Below, piece by piece: positions 27,982 to 37,360 of a stretch of DNA of 64,000 bases (the first letter of the stretch is position 1; every line of letters starts with the position of its first letter). This DNA comes from Serpentinicella alkaliphila. Its GTDB lineage: Bacteria; Bacillota; Clostridia; Peptostreptococcales; Natronincolaceae. The DNA lies in contig NZ_CP058648.1 of NCBI RefSeq assembly GCF_018141405.1, positions 759,001-823,000 of the forward strand. The letters run 5' to 3'. The translations under genes and the position numbers were made by a program. The notes under the pieces were generated by a model. It was given only the letters and a program-made list of their open reading frames with translations, was not told where the DNA came from and made no database searches.

Positions 27982-29841
27982 CTAAGCCTTCCTGATCTCA
28001 TATGTAGGAACTATTCTAGTCATATACTCCTTAATATCACTTTGTTCATTAACGAGAAGTGTCTGTAGTATGGCTAATTCTCTTTGTAGTAATTTAAGGT
28101 CTGTGAAAATTGGATTTGCCACAAAGATTTTATCATGCTTAGTTGTAACAAGCCCTTCTTCCTCTAATAAAAGTTCTTCGTAGAGCTTTTCTCCAGGCCT
28201 CAAACCAACAACCTTTACTTCTATATCTTCATCAGGCTCAAATCCGGATAATCTTATTAGATTTCTTGCTAAATCAATAATCTTTACAGGCTCACCCATA
28301 TCAAGTACAAATATCTCTCCACCTTTAGCCATGGATCCCGCCTGAATTACTAACTGGACTGCCTCCGGTATGGTCATAAAGTATCTGGTAACCTCTTCAT
28401 GGGTTACAGTTACCGGTCCTCCTTCTTTAATTTGTTTTCTAAACAAGGGGATGACACTACCATTACTTCCTAAAACATTTCCAAACCTTACAGCAACAAA
28501 TTCAGTTTTACTTGTTTTATTTAGGGACTGTACTATCATCTCTGCAACCCTTTTAGTTGCTCCCATTACATTTGTTGGGTTAACGGCCTTATCCGTAGAA
28601 ATTAGTACAAACCTCTTTACTCCAAAATCATGGGCACATTCTGCAACATTTAGAGTTCCAAAAACATTGTTTTTTATTGCCTCTTGAGGATTTTTCTCCA
28701 TTAATGGTACATGTTTATGAGCTGCAGCATGGAATACAACCTCCGGTTTATATACTGCAAATATTTCCTCAATTCTTTTCCTGTCCCTTATTGATGCTAT
28801 TAACACTTCTAGGTCCAATTCAGGGAACATCCTAATGAGTTCATTCTGTATATCATAAGCATTATTTTCATAAATATCTAGAATTAAAAGTTTCTTAGGC
28901 CTGAAACCACTTATTTGCCTACAAAGCTCTGAACCAATTGACCCACCGCCCCCAGTTATTAAAACAACTTTACCGGACAAATAGTCACTTATATCCTCTA
29001 GATCCACCTGTACTGCCTCTCTACCTAGCAAATCCTCTATCTCTACATCCCTTACATGCTTAATACTTACATTTCCATCGATTATTTCATAAATCCCAGG
29101 AACTATCTTTAAGCTACACTTAGTTTTACTGCATTCCTCAACAATCTCTCTAATTATTCTTTTCGGAGCAGAAGGAATAGCTATAATTATTTCATCTATT
29201 TTCTTTTTATCTACAATCTTTCTTATATGATATCTGTCCCCAAGGATTGGTACCCCATTAATTCTACTACCTAATTTTGAATCATCATCATCTATAACTG
29301 CCACGGCCTTACTTTTTAAATTCTCATGATTCTTTAATTCTTTAATTATTAAAGCCCCAGCTTGCCCTGCTCCAATTACCAATACTCTTTTTATATCCGA
29401 GTCTTTTGCCTTAAACATATGCTCCTTTGCATTAGAATATACCCTATAGCCTATTCGAACACAACCTATAAGGATAACATCTAAAATAAAGGCAAGTATG
29501 TAAATACTACGAGGCAATTTATATTGCATTAAAACCATATATGCTACTACTGCCGTATTTGCCCCAAAAGATGATATAACTATTTGAAATAACTCCTGTA
29601 TACTCGCGTATTTCCATAGATTTCTATATAAGCCAAATACAAATAAAAGGCCCACTTTTATCATAGTTACAGTAATTAAATTATCAATATATAACTGAAA
29701 GTAGGGACCTGCTACCCTTCCATTAAACTGTCCATCAAATCGTATGTAAAATGCTAGAATATATGCTATATTAATTAAAATAGCATCTATTCCCATCAAT
29801 AACCCTATCATTACCTTTTTCTTCATAAAAGTCATCCCCAC
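27982..29841 (-). CDS. Membrane-bound nucleotide-sugar 4,6-dehydratase (PglF/CapD/WbpM-like)
   Basis: 619 residues. Four N-terminal membrane helices (about 8-125) are followed by a CoA-binding-like Rossmann domain (VLVIGAGQAGALI, about 155) and the catalytic SDR domain (LITGGGGSIGSEL, about 293; STDKAVNPTNVMGATK, in which Met replaces the usual catalytic Tyr). This is the retaining UDP-GlcNAc 4,6-dehydratase type that starts bacillosamine-type sugars. Aminotransferase, acetyltransferase and phosphoglycosyltransferase partners are at 49.7-52.3 kb. Starts at GTG 29841 or ATG 29826 are both possible. It follows pgi by 12 bases in one operon. Confidence 0.93.
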   Translation of the reverse strand: MGMTFMKKKVMIGLLMGIDAILINIAYILAFYIRFDGQFNGRVAGPYFQLYIDNLITVTMIKVGLLFVFGLYRNLWKYASIQELFQIVISSFGANTAVVAYMVLMQYKLPRSIYILAFILDVILIGCVRIGYRVYSNAKEHMFKAKDSDIKRVLVIGAGQAGALIIKELKNHENLKSKAVAVIDDDDSKLGSRINGVPILGDRYHIRKIVDKKKIDEIIIAIPSAPKRIIREIVEECSKTKCSLKIVPGIYEIIDGNVSIKHVRDVEIEDLLGREAVQVDLEDISDYLSGKVVLITGGGGSIGSELCRQISGFRPKKLLILDIYENNAYDIQNELIRMFPELDLEVLIASIRDRKRIEEIFAVYKPEVVFHAAAHKHVPLMEKNPQEAIKNNVFGTLNVAECAHDFGVKRFVLISTDKAVNPTNVMGATKRVAEMIVQSLNKTSKTEFVAVRFGNVLGSNGSVIPLFRKQIKEGGPVTVTHEEVTRYFMTIPEAVQLVIQAGSMAKGGEIFVLDMGEPVKIIDLARNLIRLSGFEPDEDIEVKVVGLRPGEKLYEELLLEEEGLVTTKHDKIFVANPIFTDLKLLQRELAILQTLLVNEQSDIKEYMTRIVPTYEIRKA

Positions 29842-29853
29842 TTTTTTTCCTTA

Positions 29854-31209
29854 CTATACCCTCTCTAAGGTAGCAACTATTTCCTCATATACCTCTTCAT
29901 AGCCTGGCTTACCTAATAGCCTAAACATGTTTCTTTTATATGCTTCAACCCCCGGTTGATCAAAAGGATTTACCTCTAGTAAATATCCACTCATGCCACA
30001 GGCCTTCATAAAGAAGTAAGTTAAATATCCATAATAAAAGGGAGTAATCTCTGGTAGATTTATTACTATGTTAGGCACTCCACCATCGGTATGGGCAGCC
30101 AATGCCCCTTCCATAGCCTTTCTATTAATATAATCCAGGGTTTTTCCCTCCAAATAATTTAGTCCATCTAAATTTAATTTATCCTTACTTATAGCTATAT
30201 CTTCCTGACTCTTTTCTATATTTATAGCTGTTTCAAATATGTTCTTTTTTCCATCCTGTAAGTATTGACCTAAAGAATGTAGATCCGTTGTAAAGTTCAT
30301 TGAGGCTGGAAAAATACCCTTTCCATCCTTCCCTTCACTTTCTCCAAAGAGTTGTTTATACCATTCTCCCATATAATATAGATTTGGCTCATTTGTTACC
30401 ATAACCTCTGTTGTTTTACCCCTAGAATAAAGAAGATTTCTCAAGGCCGCGTATTTATAGCAATTATTAGTCTTTAAACTATCATCACTTAAATCCGCCT
30501 GAGCCCTCTTAGCCCCCTCTAAAACATCCTCTATATTTATCCCGGATACAGCCATAGGTAGTAATCCAACTGGAGTTAACACTGAGTACCTACCACCAAT
30601 ATTATTTGGAATTACAAAGGTTTCATAGCCTTCCTGACTTGCTAACTCCCTTAATGCCCCATGACTTCTATCCGTAGTGGCATATATTCTGGTCATGGCC
30701 TCTTTTTTACCATATCTATTTTCCATATACTCTTTAAAAATTCTAAAGACGATTCCTGGTTCTGTAGTTGTGCCGGATTTGGATATAACATTTAAGGATA
30801 TATGCTGATCCCCGATAACATCTAAGAGATTCTTTATGTACATTGGACTAATATTGTGTCCCGCAAAATATACTTTAGGGCCCTTCCTTTTTTCCTTAGG
30901 AAGCTCATTATAAAAGTTGTGGTTAAGCATCTCAATAGCAGCCCTAGCACCTAAATATGATCCCCCGATACCTACTACAATTAAGACATCAGATTCTTTC
31001 TTTATTTTTTCTGCAACTTCCTTTATTTTTTTAGTCTCTTCTTGTTCATAGCTACTGGGTAGATTTATCCAACCTAAATAATTACTTCCTTCACCATTTC
31101 CTCTATGTAGCATATTGTGGCATAGCTTTATTCTTTTTTCCATACTACTTAAATCATTTTTACTTAATACTGATACCACATTACGATAATCTATAGTTAT
31201 CTTTTCCAT
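29854..31209 (-). CDS. pgi: Glucose-6-phosphate isomerase
   Basis: 451 residues, the short form common in Gram-positive bacteria. Sugar-phosphate-binding VGIGGSYLGAR and ISKSGTTTEP motifs, and the catalytic Glu in the FGESEGKDGKG region, are present. It interconverts glucose-6-P and fructose-6-P. Lying between phosphoglucomutase and nucleotide-sugar genes, it links glycolysis with UDP-GlcNAc and UDP-glucose supply for the polysaccharide. About 190 bases separate it from the upstream phosphoglucomutase gene. Confidence 0.96.
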   Translation of the reverse strand: MEKITIDYRNVVSVLSKNDLSSMEKRIKLCHNMLHRGNGEGSNYLGWINLPSSYEQEETKKIKEVAEKIKKESDVLIVVGIGGSYLGARAAIEMLNHNFYNELPKEKRKGPKVYFAGHNISPMYIKNLLDVIGDQHISLNVISKSGTTTEPGIVFRIFKEYMENRYGKKEAMTRIYATTDRSHGALRELASQEGYETFVIPNNIGGRYSVLTPVGLLPMAVSGINIEDVLEGAKRAQADLSDDSLKTNNCYKYAALRNLLYSRGKTTEVMVTNEPNLYYMGEWYKQLFGESEGKDGKGIFPASMNFTTDLHSLGQYLQDGKKNIFETAINIEKSQEDIAISKDKLNLDGLNYLEGKTLDYINRKAMEGALAAHTDGGVPNIVINLPEITPFYYGYLTYFFMKACGMSGYLLEVNPFDQPGVEAYKRNMFRLLGKPGYEEVYEEIVATLERV

Positions 31210-31398
31210 TCCCTCATCACCTACTTCCAGTTCTTAATCCAATTTCATCCTATTATAAAATATAAATATTTAAACCAATTATTCCAATTATGATATATTA
31301 CATTTTAGATTTTTTCTATTATAATATCCTTAACAAGAATTATACCAAATATTTAAAGGAATTTGGTTGATTTTTATAAATTGGATCTGGTAATATTT

Positions 31399-33141
31399 CT
31401 ATATTACACCTTGGATTAGGTCATCTACAAAGGAAATAATTTTATATAAAACACTTTTGCTTTCTTCCATAGAGTCTTCCTTAACCCCACCGTATATTTT
31501 AAGCTTGGGTTCAGTTCCCGAAGGCCTTAGGGCTATCCATGCTCCATCTTCCAAAATAAATTTGATAACATCCGCTTTTGGTAAGTCTATTTCATCTACT
31601 TCTCTAGCTTCATCTAAATATATTATAGAAGAATCTTTATAGTCTTCAATAGCTACAACTTTTTTACTGTCAATAAACTGAAGTTTCTCTTTCCTAAAAA
31701 ACTCCATAATCCTACCTATTTTATTTAATCCATCCTTACCTTCAAGGGTAATAGATTTTAAATCTTCCAAATAGAAACCATATTTATTATACAGTTCCAT
31801 AAGAGCATCATATAGGCTCATCCCTTTGGAGTAATAATAGGCTGCCATCTCACATATGAGCATAGAGGTGACTACGGCATCCTTATCTCTAGCATGGGTT
31901 CCTGCTAAATAACCAAAGCTTTCCTCATAACCAAATATAAAGTTTTCACCTGTTTTTTCGAACTCTTTTATTTTTTCTCCTATGTATTTAAATCCCGTTA
32001 GGGTATTAATAACATCAATACCAAAGCTCCTAGCAATATCGGTACCCAATTCACTAGTTACGATTGTTTTTATTATTACATCTTTATCCCCTAATCTACC
32101 CGTTTCTTTTAATCCTGAAAGAATATATTCTACTAAAAGAGCACCTGTTTGATTTCCTGTAAGAACAACATACTCTCCATTCCTATCCTTAACTACTGCT
32201 CCCACTCTATCGCAATCCGGATCTGTACCTAATATTAAGTTAGCATCCTCCTTCATAGCCAATTTAATTGCTAGCTCAAAGGCTTCCTTTTCTTCTGGAT
32301 TCGGATATTTGACAGTTGAAAATTCAGAATCTGGAAGTTCTTGCTCTGGAACTACAAAAACATTACTAAAACCAATTTCTTTTAAAACTCTTCTTACTGG
32401 AATATTTCCCGTTCCATGTAATGGAGTATAGACTACTTTAAATTCTTGCCCAACGTTTTTTACTATTTTTCCTCTTATACTTTGCTTCTTTACTTCCTCA
32501 ATATATGCGTCATCTATTTCAGAATCTAAGTTGACTATTAATCCTTGTTCTGTAGCTTCACCTATACTTATAATTGCAATAGATCCAAAATCATTAACTA
32601 ATCCTATAGATTCAATTATATCTTTCGCTTTCTCAGAGGATATTTGGGCTCCATCTTCCCAATATACCTTATACCCATTGTACTCCGGTGGATTATGACT
32701 AGCCGTAATTACAATTCCTGAAATACAATTTAAATACCTAATAGCAAAGGAAAGCTCAGGCGTAGTCCTAATGGAATTAAATAGATACACTTTAATTCCA
32801 TTAGCAGTTAAAACCCTAGCTGCCTCTTCAGTAAATTCTCTCGACATCCTTCTATTGTCATAGGCTATAACTACACCTCTAGTTTTAGCTTTTTCACTAC
32901 TACTTTCTATATGATTAGCTAATCCTTGGGTAGTCTTTCTAACCATATATTTATTTATTCTATTGGTCCCTGCCCCTATAACTCCTCGAAGTCCAGCAGT
33001 TCCAAACTCAATTTCCTTAAAAAATCTATCCTCAATTTCCTTATAATTCTCTTTAATATCCTCTAATTCTTTCTTTGTATCTAAATCGAAACAGGGTTCT
33101 TCAACCCAAATCCTATATTTTTCTAAAGTTTTAGCTTCCAT
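31399..33141 (-). CDS. pgcA: Phosphoglucomutase/phosphomannomutase
   Basis: 580 residues, the length of the PgcA/PGM2-like alpha-phosphoglucomutase group. The phosphoserine loop ITASHNPPEYNGYKVYW, the Mg-binding LGTDPDCDRVG, the sugar loop FGYEESFGYL and the C-terminal phosphate loop RPSGTEPKLKIY are intact. It converts glucose-6-P to glucose-1-P, the GalU substrate. ATG start with GGGGGGAG. The leader holds two small hairpins (33156-33188). Confidence 0.95.
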   Translation of the reverse strand: MEAKTLEKYRIWVEEPCFDLDTKKELEDIKENYKEIEDRFFKEIEFGTAGLRGVIGAGTNRINKYMVRKTTQGLANHIESSSEKAKTRGVVIAYDNRRMSREFTEEAARVLTANGIKVYLFNSIRTTPELSFAIRYLNCISGIVITASHNPPEYNGYKVYWEDGAQISSEKAKDIIESIGLVNDFGSIAIISIGEATEQGLIVNLDSEIDDAYIEEVKKQSIRGKIVKNVGQEFKVVYTPLHGTGNIPVRRVLKEIGFSNVFVVPEQELPDSEFSTVKYPNPEEKEAFELAIKLAMKEDANLILGTDPDCDRVGAVVKDRNGEYVVLTGNQTGALLVEYILSGLKETGRLGDKDVIIKTIVTSELGTDIARSFGIDVINTLTGFKYIGEKIKEFEKTGENFIFGYEESFGYLAGTHARDKDAVVTSMLICEMAAYYYSKGMSLYDALMELYNKYGFYLEDLKSITLEGKDGLNKIGRIMEFFRKEKLQFIDSKKVVAIEDYKDSSIIYLDEAREVDEIDLPKADVIKFILEDGAWIALRPSGTEPKLKIYGGVKEDSMEESKSVLYKIISFVDDLIQGVI

Positions 33142-33155
33142 ATTTCTCCCCCCAA

Positions 33156-33188
33156 GAGGTTACATAAGAGAACCTCGGTATATAACCG
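33156..33188 (-). promoter_or_regulatory. Two small hairpins in the phosphoglucomutase leader
   Basis: GAGGTT/AACCTC (33156-33161 and 33171-33176) and TCGGT/ACCGA (33175-33189 region) stand side by side a few bases upstream of the ribosome site. The first could affect translation. They might also be part of a small plus-strand terminator, as TTTTT follows at 33192. Confidence 0.3.
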
Positions 33189-33515
33189 AAGTTTTTACAT
33201 TATAGTACTAAATACCTGTATATTCTATGAATTACTTCAAAATTCCTTCTTTTTACAAATTTTATATTTTCTAAATATTGGACCCAGATATATTTTGTAG
33301 ATTTTATATTCATAGCTACCCAAAGATGTGATAAAGAAAACTGGTGCCAACCAAAATACAAGCTATAAATTATATCAAAAATAGCTCGGATTTAGTTTTT
33401 GAAGTGGACAACTTTATTGCCAAATGTATCCCTAGAAAGTATAAAATCAAATTTTTGCTCATTAATAAGTATGTCAACTTTAACTTTAGAAATAATCTGG
33501 TGCTAGAATATAAAT
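33189..33515. other. Non-coding stretch between the mutase gene and the IS element
   Basis: AT-rich, without an open frame supported by a ribosome site. It should hold the promoter of the minus-strand mutase gene. Nothing else is recognisable. Confidence 0.45.
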
Positions 33516-33586
33516 AGTACAAGTTGAAAGTGGAAAATTCCAAAAATAAAGTTATAATGAAATTAGTGAAAGATGGAGGAATAGAC

Positions 33587-33874
33587 ATGAGTAAACAGTA
33601 TACAAAAGAATTTAAAGAGGATGCAGCTAGGTACTATTTAGAGCATAAAGACTTAGGATTAATGGTTTGTGCAAAGAATTTGGGGGTAAGTAGAACAGCA
33701 TTATCAGCTTGGGTAAAAGAATCAAAGTCAAATAATGGTGAGGTGCCTACGAGAGGATCTGGTAATTACCAAAGTGATGAAGCTAAAGAAAATGCAAGAC
33801 TACGTAAAGAGTTAAGAGATGCGCAGGATGCATTAGAAATACTAAAAAAGGCAATCAGCATTCTGGGAAACTAA
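33587..33874 (+). CDS. IS3-family transposase OrfA
   Basis: 95 residues with a helix-turn-helix (YTKEFKEDAARYYLEHKD onward, ending SRTALSAWVKE) and a C-terminal leucine-zipper-like helix (ENARLRKELRDAQDALEILKKA). The start is ATG 33587 with GGAGG. Near its 3' end lies AAAAAAG (33844-33850), a classic slippery site. A minus-one shift there leads into the OrfB frame, which is open from this point. Confidence 0.92.
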   Translation: MSKQYTKEFKEDAARYYLEHKDLGLMVCAKNLGVSRTALSAWVKESKSNNGEVPTRGSGNYQSDEAKENARLRKELRDAQDALEILKKAISILGN

Positions 33875-34788
33875 CAGAGGCTCTCTTTATAGAAACATCC
33901 CAAAAGGAAGATGAATTAAATGAAGAGGGAAAACGCCGGCTTAATGTTAGCGGAGTGCTTAAAATACTAGGCGTTTCTAGGAGTGGTTATAATTCCTTTA
34001 AGAGAAGGGTTCCTTCTGATATGAATAAAAGAAAAGAATATATAAAGGTTCAAATTAAGCAAATACATGATGAGTCTTATCAGAACTATGGAGCTCCTAA
34101 AATAACACAGCGATTACAACAAAATGGAGAAACCATATCAGAAAAAACAGTAGGTAATTATATGAGAGAAATGGGAATAAAAGCCCAATATGTAAAGCCT
34201 TATACGGTTACAACAATAGATTCGAATTTTAGTGAGGAACTTACTAATATATTGAATAAGGAATTTAACCCATCCGAACCAAACGCAGTATGGTGTTCTG
34301 ATATTACATATATTTGGACCTATGAAGGGTTTGTATATTTAACTAGTATAATGGACCTGTATTCAAGAAAAATAATATCTTGGGTGCTTAGTACTACCCT
34401 AGAAGCAAAATGGGTAATAGAAGCAATTAATAAAGCCAAGGCATCACGGAATATAAGTAAACCATTAGTTATGCATTCAGATCGCGGGGTGCAATATACA
34501 TGTACAGCATATCAAAAATCTACAGAAAAATTTATAAATAGTTATTCTAGGAAAGCTAATCCATGGGATAATGCATGTATAGAATCATTCCATGCATTAA
34601 TTAAAAGAGAGTGGATAAATAGATTCAAGATATTAGATTATAATCATGCATATCGATTGGTTTTTAACTATATAGAAGCATTTTATAATACAGTAAGAAT
34701 ACATAGCCATTGTGGATATTTATCTCCAAATCAGTATGAAGCTGAATATAACAAGGAGCTAAGCAAATTATACCAAGAAGCGAGTTGA
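33850..34788 (+). CDS. IS3-family transposase OrfB (made by -1 frameshift)
   Basis: The integrase part is in the minus-one frame relative to OrfA and is open from the slippery site at 33844-33850. The DDE residues are visible: Asp in AVWCSDITYIW, Asp in MHSDRGVQYT and Glu in IESFHALIKREW. An N-terminal HTH_21-like region (IKQIHDESYQNYGAPKI) precedes the rve core. The first methionine-like start inside is GTG/TTG near 33946-33955, but the fused OrfAB is the expected transposase. Length is normal. Confidence 0.92.
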   Translation, partial: GNQHSGKLTEALFIETSQKEDELNEEGKRRLNVSGVLKILGVSRSGYNSFKRRVPSDMNKRKEYIKVQIKQIHDESYQNYGAPKITQRLQQNGETISEKTVGNYMREMGIKAQYVKPYTVTTIDSNFSEELTNILNKEFNPSEPNAVWCSDITYIWTYEGFVYLTSIMDLYSRKIISWVLSTTLEAKWVIEAINKAKASRNISKPLVMHSDRGVQYTCTAYQKSTEKFINSYSRKANPWDNACIESFHALIKREWINRFKILDYNHAYRLVFNYIEAFYNTVRIHSHCGYLSPNQYEAEYNKELSKLYQEAS

Positions 34789-34822
34789 CATAATGTTGAA
34801 TGATGAAAATATTAAGAAAATC

Positions 34823-35098
34823 CTAATTTAACTTGTACTTTTTCTTGACATAGTACCATGCATTGATTTTCAACTCATCAAACAACTTGTCTACATCGCA
34901 TGGGAGAGTATCACCTTTAAACAGCACACCACCGAGAATAAAGTCGTTGGCAATGACTTCTTCTGCATTCACACCAACCTCTGTCAATCTAAACTTGCGG
35001 ACGTTCCCGGTCTCATCATAATAGAAGCTGCACTTCTCATCAAATAATGGTAAGTCTGAAAACTCGCTAATCAAATTTCTATATTCATCAACATCCAT
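34823..35098 (-). pseudogene. DUF3800-like gene truncated by the IS3 element
   Basis: ATG at 35098 has a perfect GGAGGTGAT site. The 91 codons begin MDVDEYRNLISEFSDLPLF and contain SFYYDETGNVRKF and NDFILGGVLF, the D-E-x-G and F-x-L-G-G-V motifs that open DUF3800 proteins (usually 200-300 residues). The reading frame enters the right end of the IS3 element at 34839, so the last four codons (YKLN) and the stop come from the IS. Two thirds of the protein are missing. DUF3800 has a predicted RNase H-like fold and is often found near mobile or defence genes; function unknown. Confidence 0.65.
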
Positions 35099-35159
35099 GT
35101 TAATCACCTCCCACAATTCACCTATTAACAAATTATTCTGTAAATTTCCTTTGTATAGA

Positions 35160-35190
35160 AACGGACATCTCTGCAACTAAAATGTCCGTT
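35160..35190 (-). terminator. Hairpin between galU and the DUF3800-like gene
   Basis: AACGGACAT / ATGTCCGTT perfect 9-bp stem with a 13-base loop. It is about 145 bases past the galU stop and can end the minus-strand polysaccharide transcript. The T tract is short. Confidence 0.6.
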
Positions 35191-35334
35191 CTCTTTCACT
35201 GCATATCTCGGTGTCAAAGTAATCATGTCTACCTGGTAATAATGTTTAGACGCTCCCTATCCCCACCACCCTATGTGGAGAGATAGTTTCTTGGCGATTT
35301 GGGAAGTGGCTCATAATAGTATGTCAGGATCCTC

Positions 35335-36246
35335 TTAATCTTCTCTCCCCGCAGCAACCTCAGCTAAAGATCCTACTTCTTTCTCAACTACCTTCACTAA
35401 ATAAGATAAGAATTCATCTCTCAAATCACTTCTTCTAAGAGCTGTCTCAACAGTAGCTTCAAGGAATCCCTGCTTGTTTCCTACATCGTATCTTTTGCCT
35501 ATAAAATCATAAGCGTACATGTCTTCTTTAAGAGCCAGCTCTTTCAAAGCATCCGTCAGCTGAATCTCTCCACCTTTACCAGGCTTTGTTTCAGCTAAGA
35601 TATCAAAGATACCTGGATTGATGATATATCGTCCTAGGATTGCAACATTTGATGGTGCTTCATCTACAGCAGGCTTCTCAACTAGCCCCTTGACGGTGTA
35701 GACTCTATCCGAAACACGCTCTCCATCAACGATTCCGTATTTACACACGTCTTCATCCTTAACAGTTTGAACGCCTAACACACTCGTCTTATACCGATCA
35801 TAAACTTCTATCATCTGCTTTAGACATGGTTTTTCCTCATTATATACAACATCATCGCCAAGCATAACAGCAAAAGGCTCGTTGCCAACAAAGGTCTTTG
35901 CACGGTAGATGGCATGTCCTAATCCCTTGGCTTCTTTCTGTCTTATATAGTGGATATCGACAAGATCAGTGATATCTCTAACTACTTTTAATAATTCTTC
36001 ATTGGCTTTTTTCTCAAGTTCCAGTTCCAATTCAACATTTTTATCGAAGTGATCCTCGATTGCTCTTTTGCTTTTTCCTGTTATTATTAGGATCTCTTCA
36101 ATTCCACTATCGATTGCTTCTTGTATAATATATTGAATTGTAGGTGTATCTACAATTGGTAACATTTCCTTTGGCATAGCCTTTGTAGCTGGTAAGAATC
36201 TCGTTCCAAGGCCAGCTGCTGGTATGACTGCTTTGCGTACTTTCAT
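35335..36246 (-). CDS. galU: UTP-glucose-1-phosphate uridylyltransferase
   Basis: 303 residues of the GalU/GtaB type. The nucleotidyl-transfer loop GLGTRFLPATKAMPKEMLP, the VEKP motif (LVEKPAVDEAPS) and GKGGEIQLTDAL are intact. It makes UDP-glucose, feeding GalE and the UDP-glucose dehydrogenase genes that precede it in the same operon. G+C and codon use are visibly higher than in the glycosyltransferase genes upstream, a feature shared by the block of four genes at 35.3-39.6 kb. About 95 bases separate it from galE. Confidence 0.96.
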   Translation of the reverse strand: MKVRKAVIPAAGLGTRFLPATKAMPKEMLPIVDTPTIQYIIQEAIDSGIEEILIITGKSKRAIEDHFDKNVELELELEKKANEELLKVVRDITDLVDIHYIRQKEAKGLGHAIYRAKTFVGNEPFAVMLGDDVVYNEEKPCLKQMIEVYDRYKTSVLGVQTVKDEDVCKYGIVDGERVSDRVYTVKGLVEKPAVDEAPSNVAILGRYIINPGIFDILAETKPGKGGEIQLTDALKELALKEDMYAYDFIGKRYDVGNKQGFLEATVETALRRSDLRDEFLSYLVKVVEKEVGSLAEVAAGRED

Positions 36247-36340
36247 ATTTGATTTGGACCTCCCCTTTTGATTAATTAGGGCTGTATTGATCGCCCTTCT
36301 ATGTTTAAACAGCCCTAAACAGTGTTAGGGCTTAAAATAT

Positions 36341-37327
36341 CTACTTCTCATATCCATCAGGATTACTCTTATGCCATCTCCAAGCATCTTCAATAATCTT
36401 CTCTAGTGAATCAAACTCAGGTTTCCATCCCAACACACTTTTTGCTTTTTCAGATGAAGCAATTAGTGTTGCTGGATCGCCAGCACGTCTTTCTTTCACT
36501 TCTGCCGGAATTGGATGGCCAGTTACTTTTCTTGTTGTCTCAATTACTTGTCTTACTGAGTAACCATTGCCATTTCCGAGGTTAAATATATCACTGTGAT
36601 TTCCTTCTCTTAGATACTCAAGTGCTTTATAGTGAGCTGAAGCAAGGTCCATAACATGGATATAATCTCTTACGCATGTTCCATCTTCAGTCGGATAGTC
36701 ATTTCCAAACATATAAATCTTATCACGCTTGCCTAACGGGACTTGAAGAATCAGTGGAATAAGGTGTGTCTCTGGATGATGATCTTCGCCTATTTCACCC
36801 GTCTCATAAGCTCCTGCAGCATTAAAATATCTAAGCGATACATACTTTGTGCCATAAGCCTGGTCAAACCACTTCATCATCTTTTCCATAGCGAGTTTCG
36901 TCTCACCATAGGTGTTAGTAGGGCTTGTCTCATCAGATTCTATGATTGGTATGTTCTTAGGCTCTCCATATGTTGCTGCTGTTGATGAGAATACAATCTT
37001 ATTTACGTTGTTCTCTTTCATCACATCTAGAAGACATAGCATCCCATAAACATTGTTATGATAATATTCATATGGCTTTTCCATACTCTCTCCAACTAGA
37101 GAGTTTGCCGCAAAATGAATAACCGCTTCGATATTATGCCTTTTAAATACTTTATCTAATTGGTCTTTATCTCTAATGTCAATCTTATAAAGATGATCCA
37201 CGTCTATAGAAGCTTCATGGCCACTTTGCATATTATCGACAACGATAATTTCTTCATTCTGTTTTTGAAAATATTTCACCGTATGGCTGCCTATGTAGCC
37301 AGCTCCTCCAGTTATTAGTATTGGCAT
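36341..37327 (-). CDS. galE: UDP-glucose 4-epimerase
   Basis: 328 residues with GGAGYIGSHT (residues 7-16), the catalytic Ser in FSSTAATYGEP and Tyr-x3-Lys in TYGETKLAMEK. Residues such as RYFNAAGA and the typical GalE C-terminus VLGWKPEFDSLEKII follow. It interconverts UDP-glucose/UDP-galactose, and possibly the N-acetyl forms. It lies 33 bases after the UDP-glucose dehydrogenase gene in the operon. Confidence 0.95.
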   Translation of the reverse strand: MPILITGGAGYIGSHTVKYFQKQNEEIIVVDNMQSGHEASIDVDHLYKIDIRDKDQLDKVFKRHNIEAVIHFAANSLVGESMEKPYEYYHNNVYGMLCLLDVMKENNVNKIVFSSTAATYGEPKNIPIIESDETSPTNTYGETKLAMEKMMKWFDQAYGTKYVSLRYFNAAGAYETGEIGEDHHPETHLIPLILQVPLGKRDKIYMFGNDYPTEDGTCVRDYIHVMDLASAHYKALEYLREGNHSDIFNLGNGNGYSVRQVIETTRKVTGHPIPAEVKERRAGDPATLIASSEKAKSVLGWKPEFDSLEKIIEDAWRWHKSNPDGYEK

Positions 37328-37360
37328 ATTGTTTGGTCACCTCCCCCACAAACTAATTTA

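Larger units (their letters stand above)
33516..34839 (+). mobile_element. IS3-family insertion sequence
   Basis: About 1.3 kb with the two-frame IS3 layout. The ends carry an imperfect inverted repeat of 19 bp: AGTACAAGTTGAAAGTGGA at 33516 and its counterpart ending at 34839 (15 of 19 positions agree). No clear 3-4 bp target duplication is visible at these borders, so the ends are approximate. It lies between phosphoglucomutase and a DUF3800-like gene, whose 3' end it has replaced. The transposase frames are intact, so the copy could be active. Confidence 0.85.

Noticed and set aside
33472-34850. TGTCAA/TTGACA as the ends of the IS3 element
   Set aside because: Only six bases match; the 19-bp imperfect repeat at 33516/34839 is longer and closer to the transposase frames.
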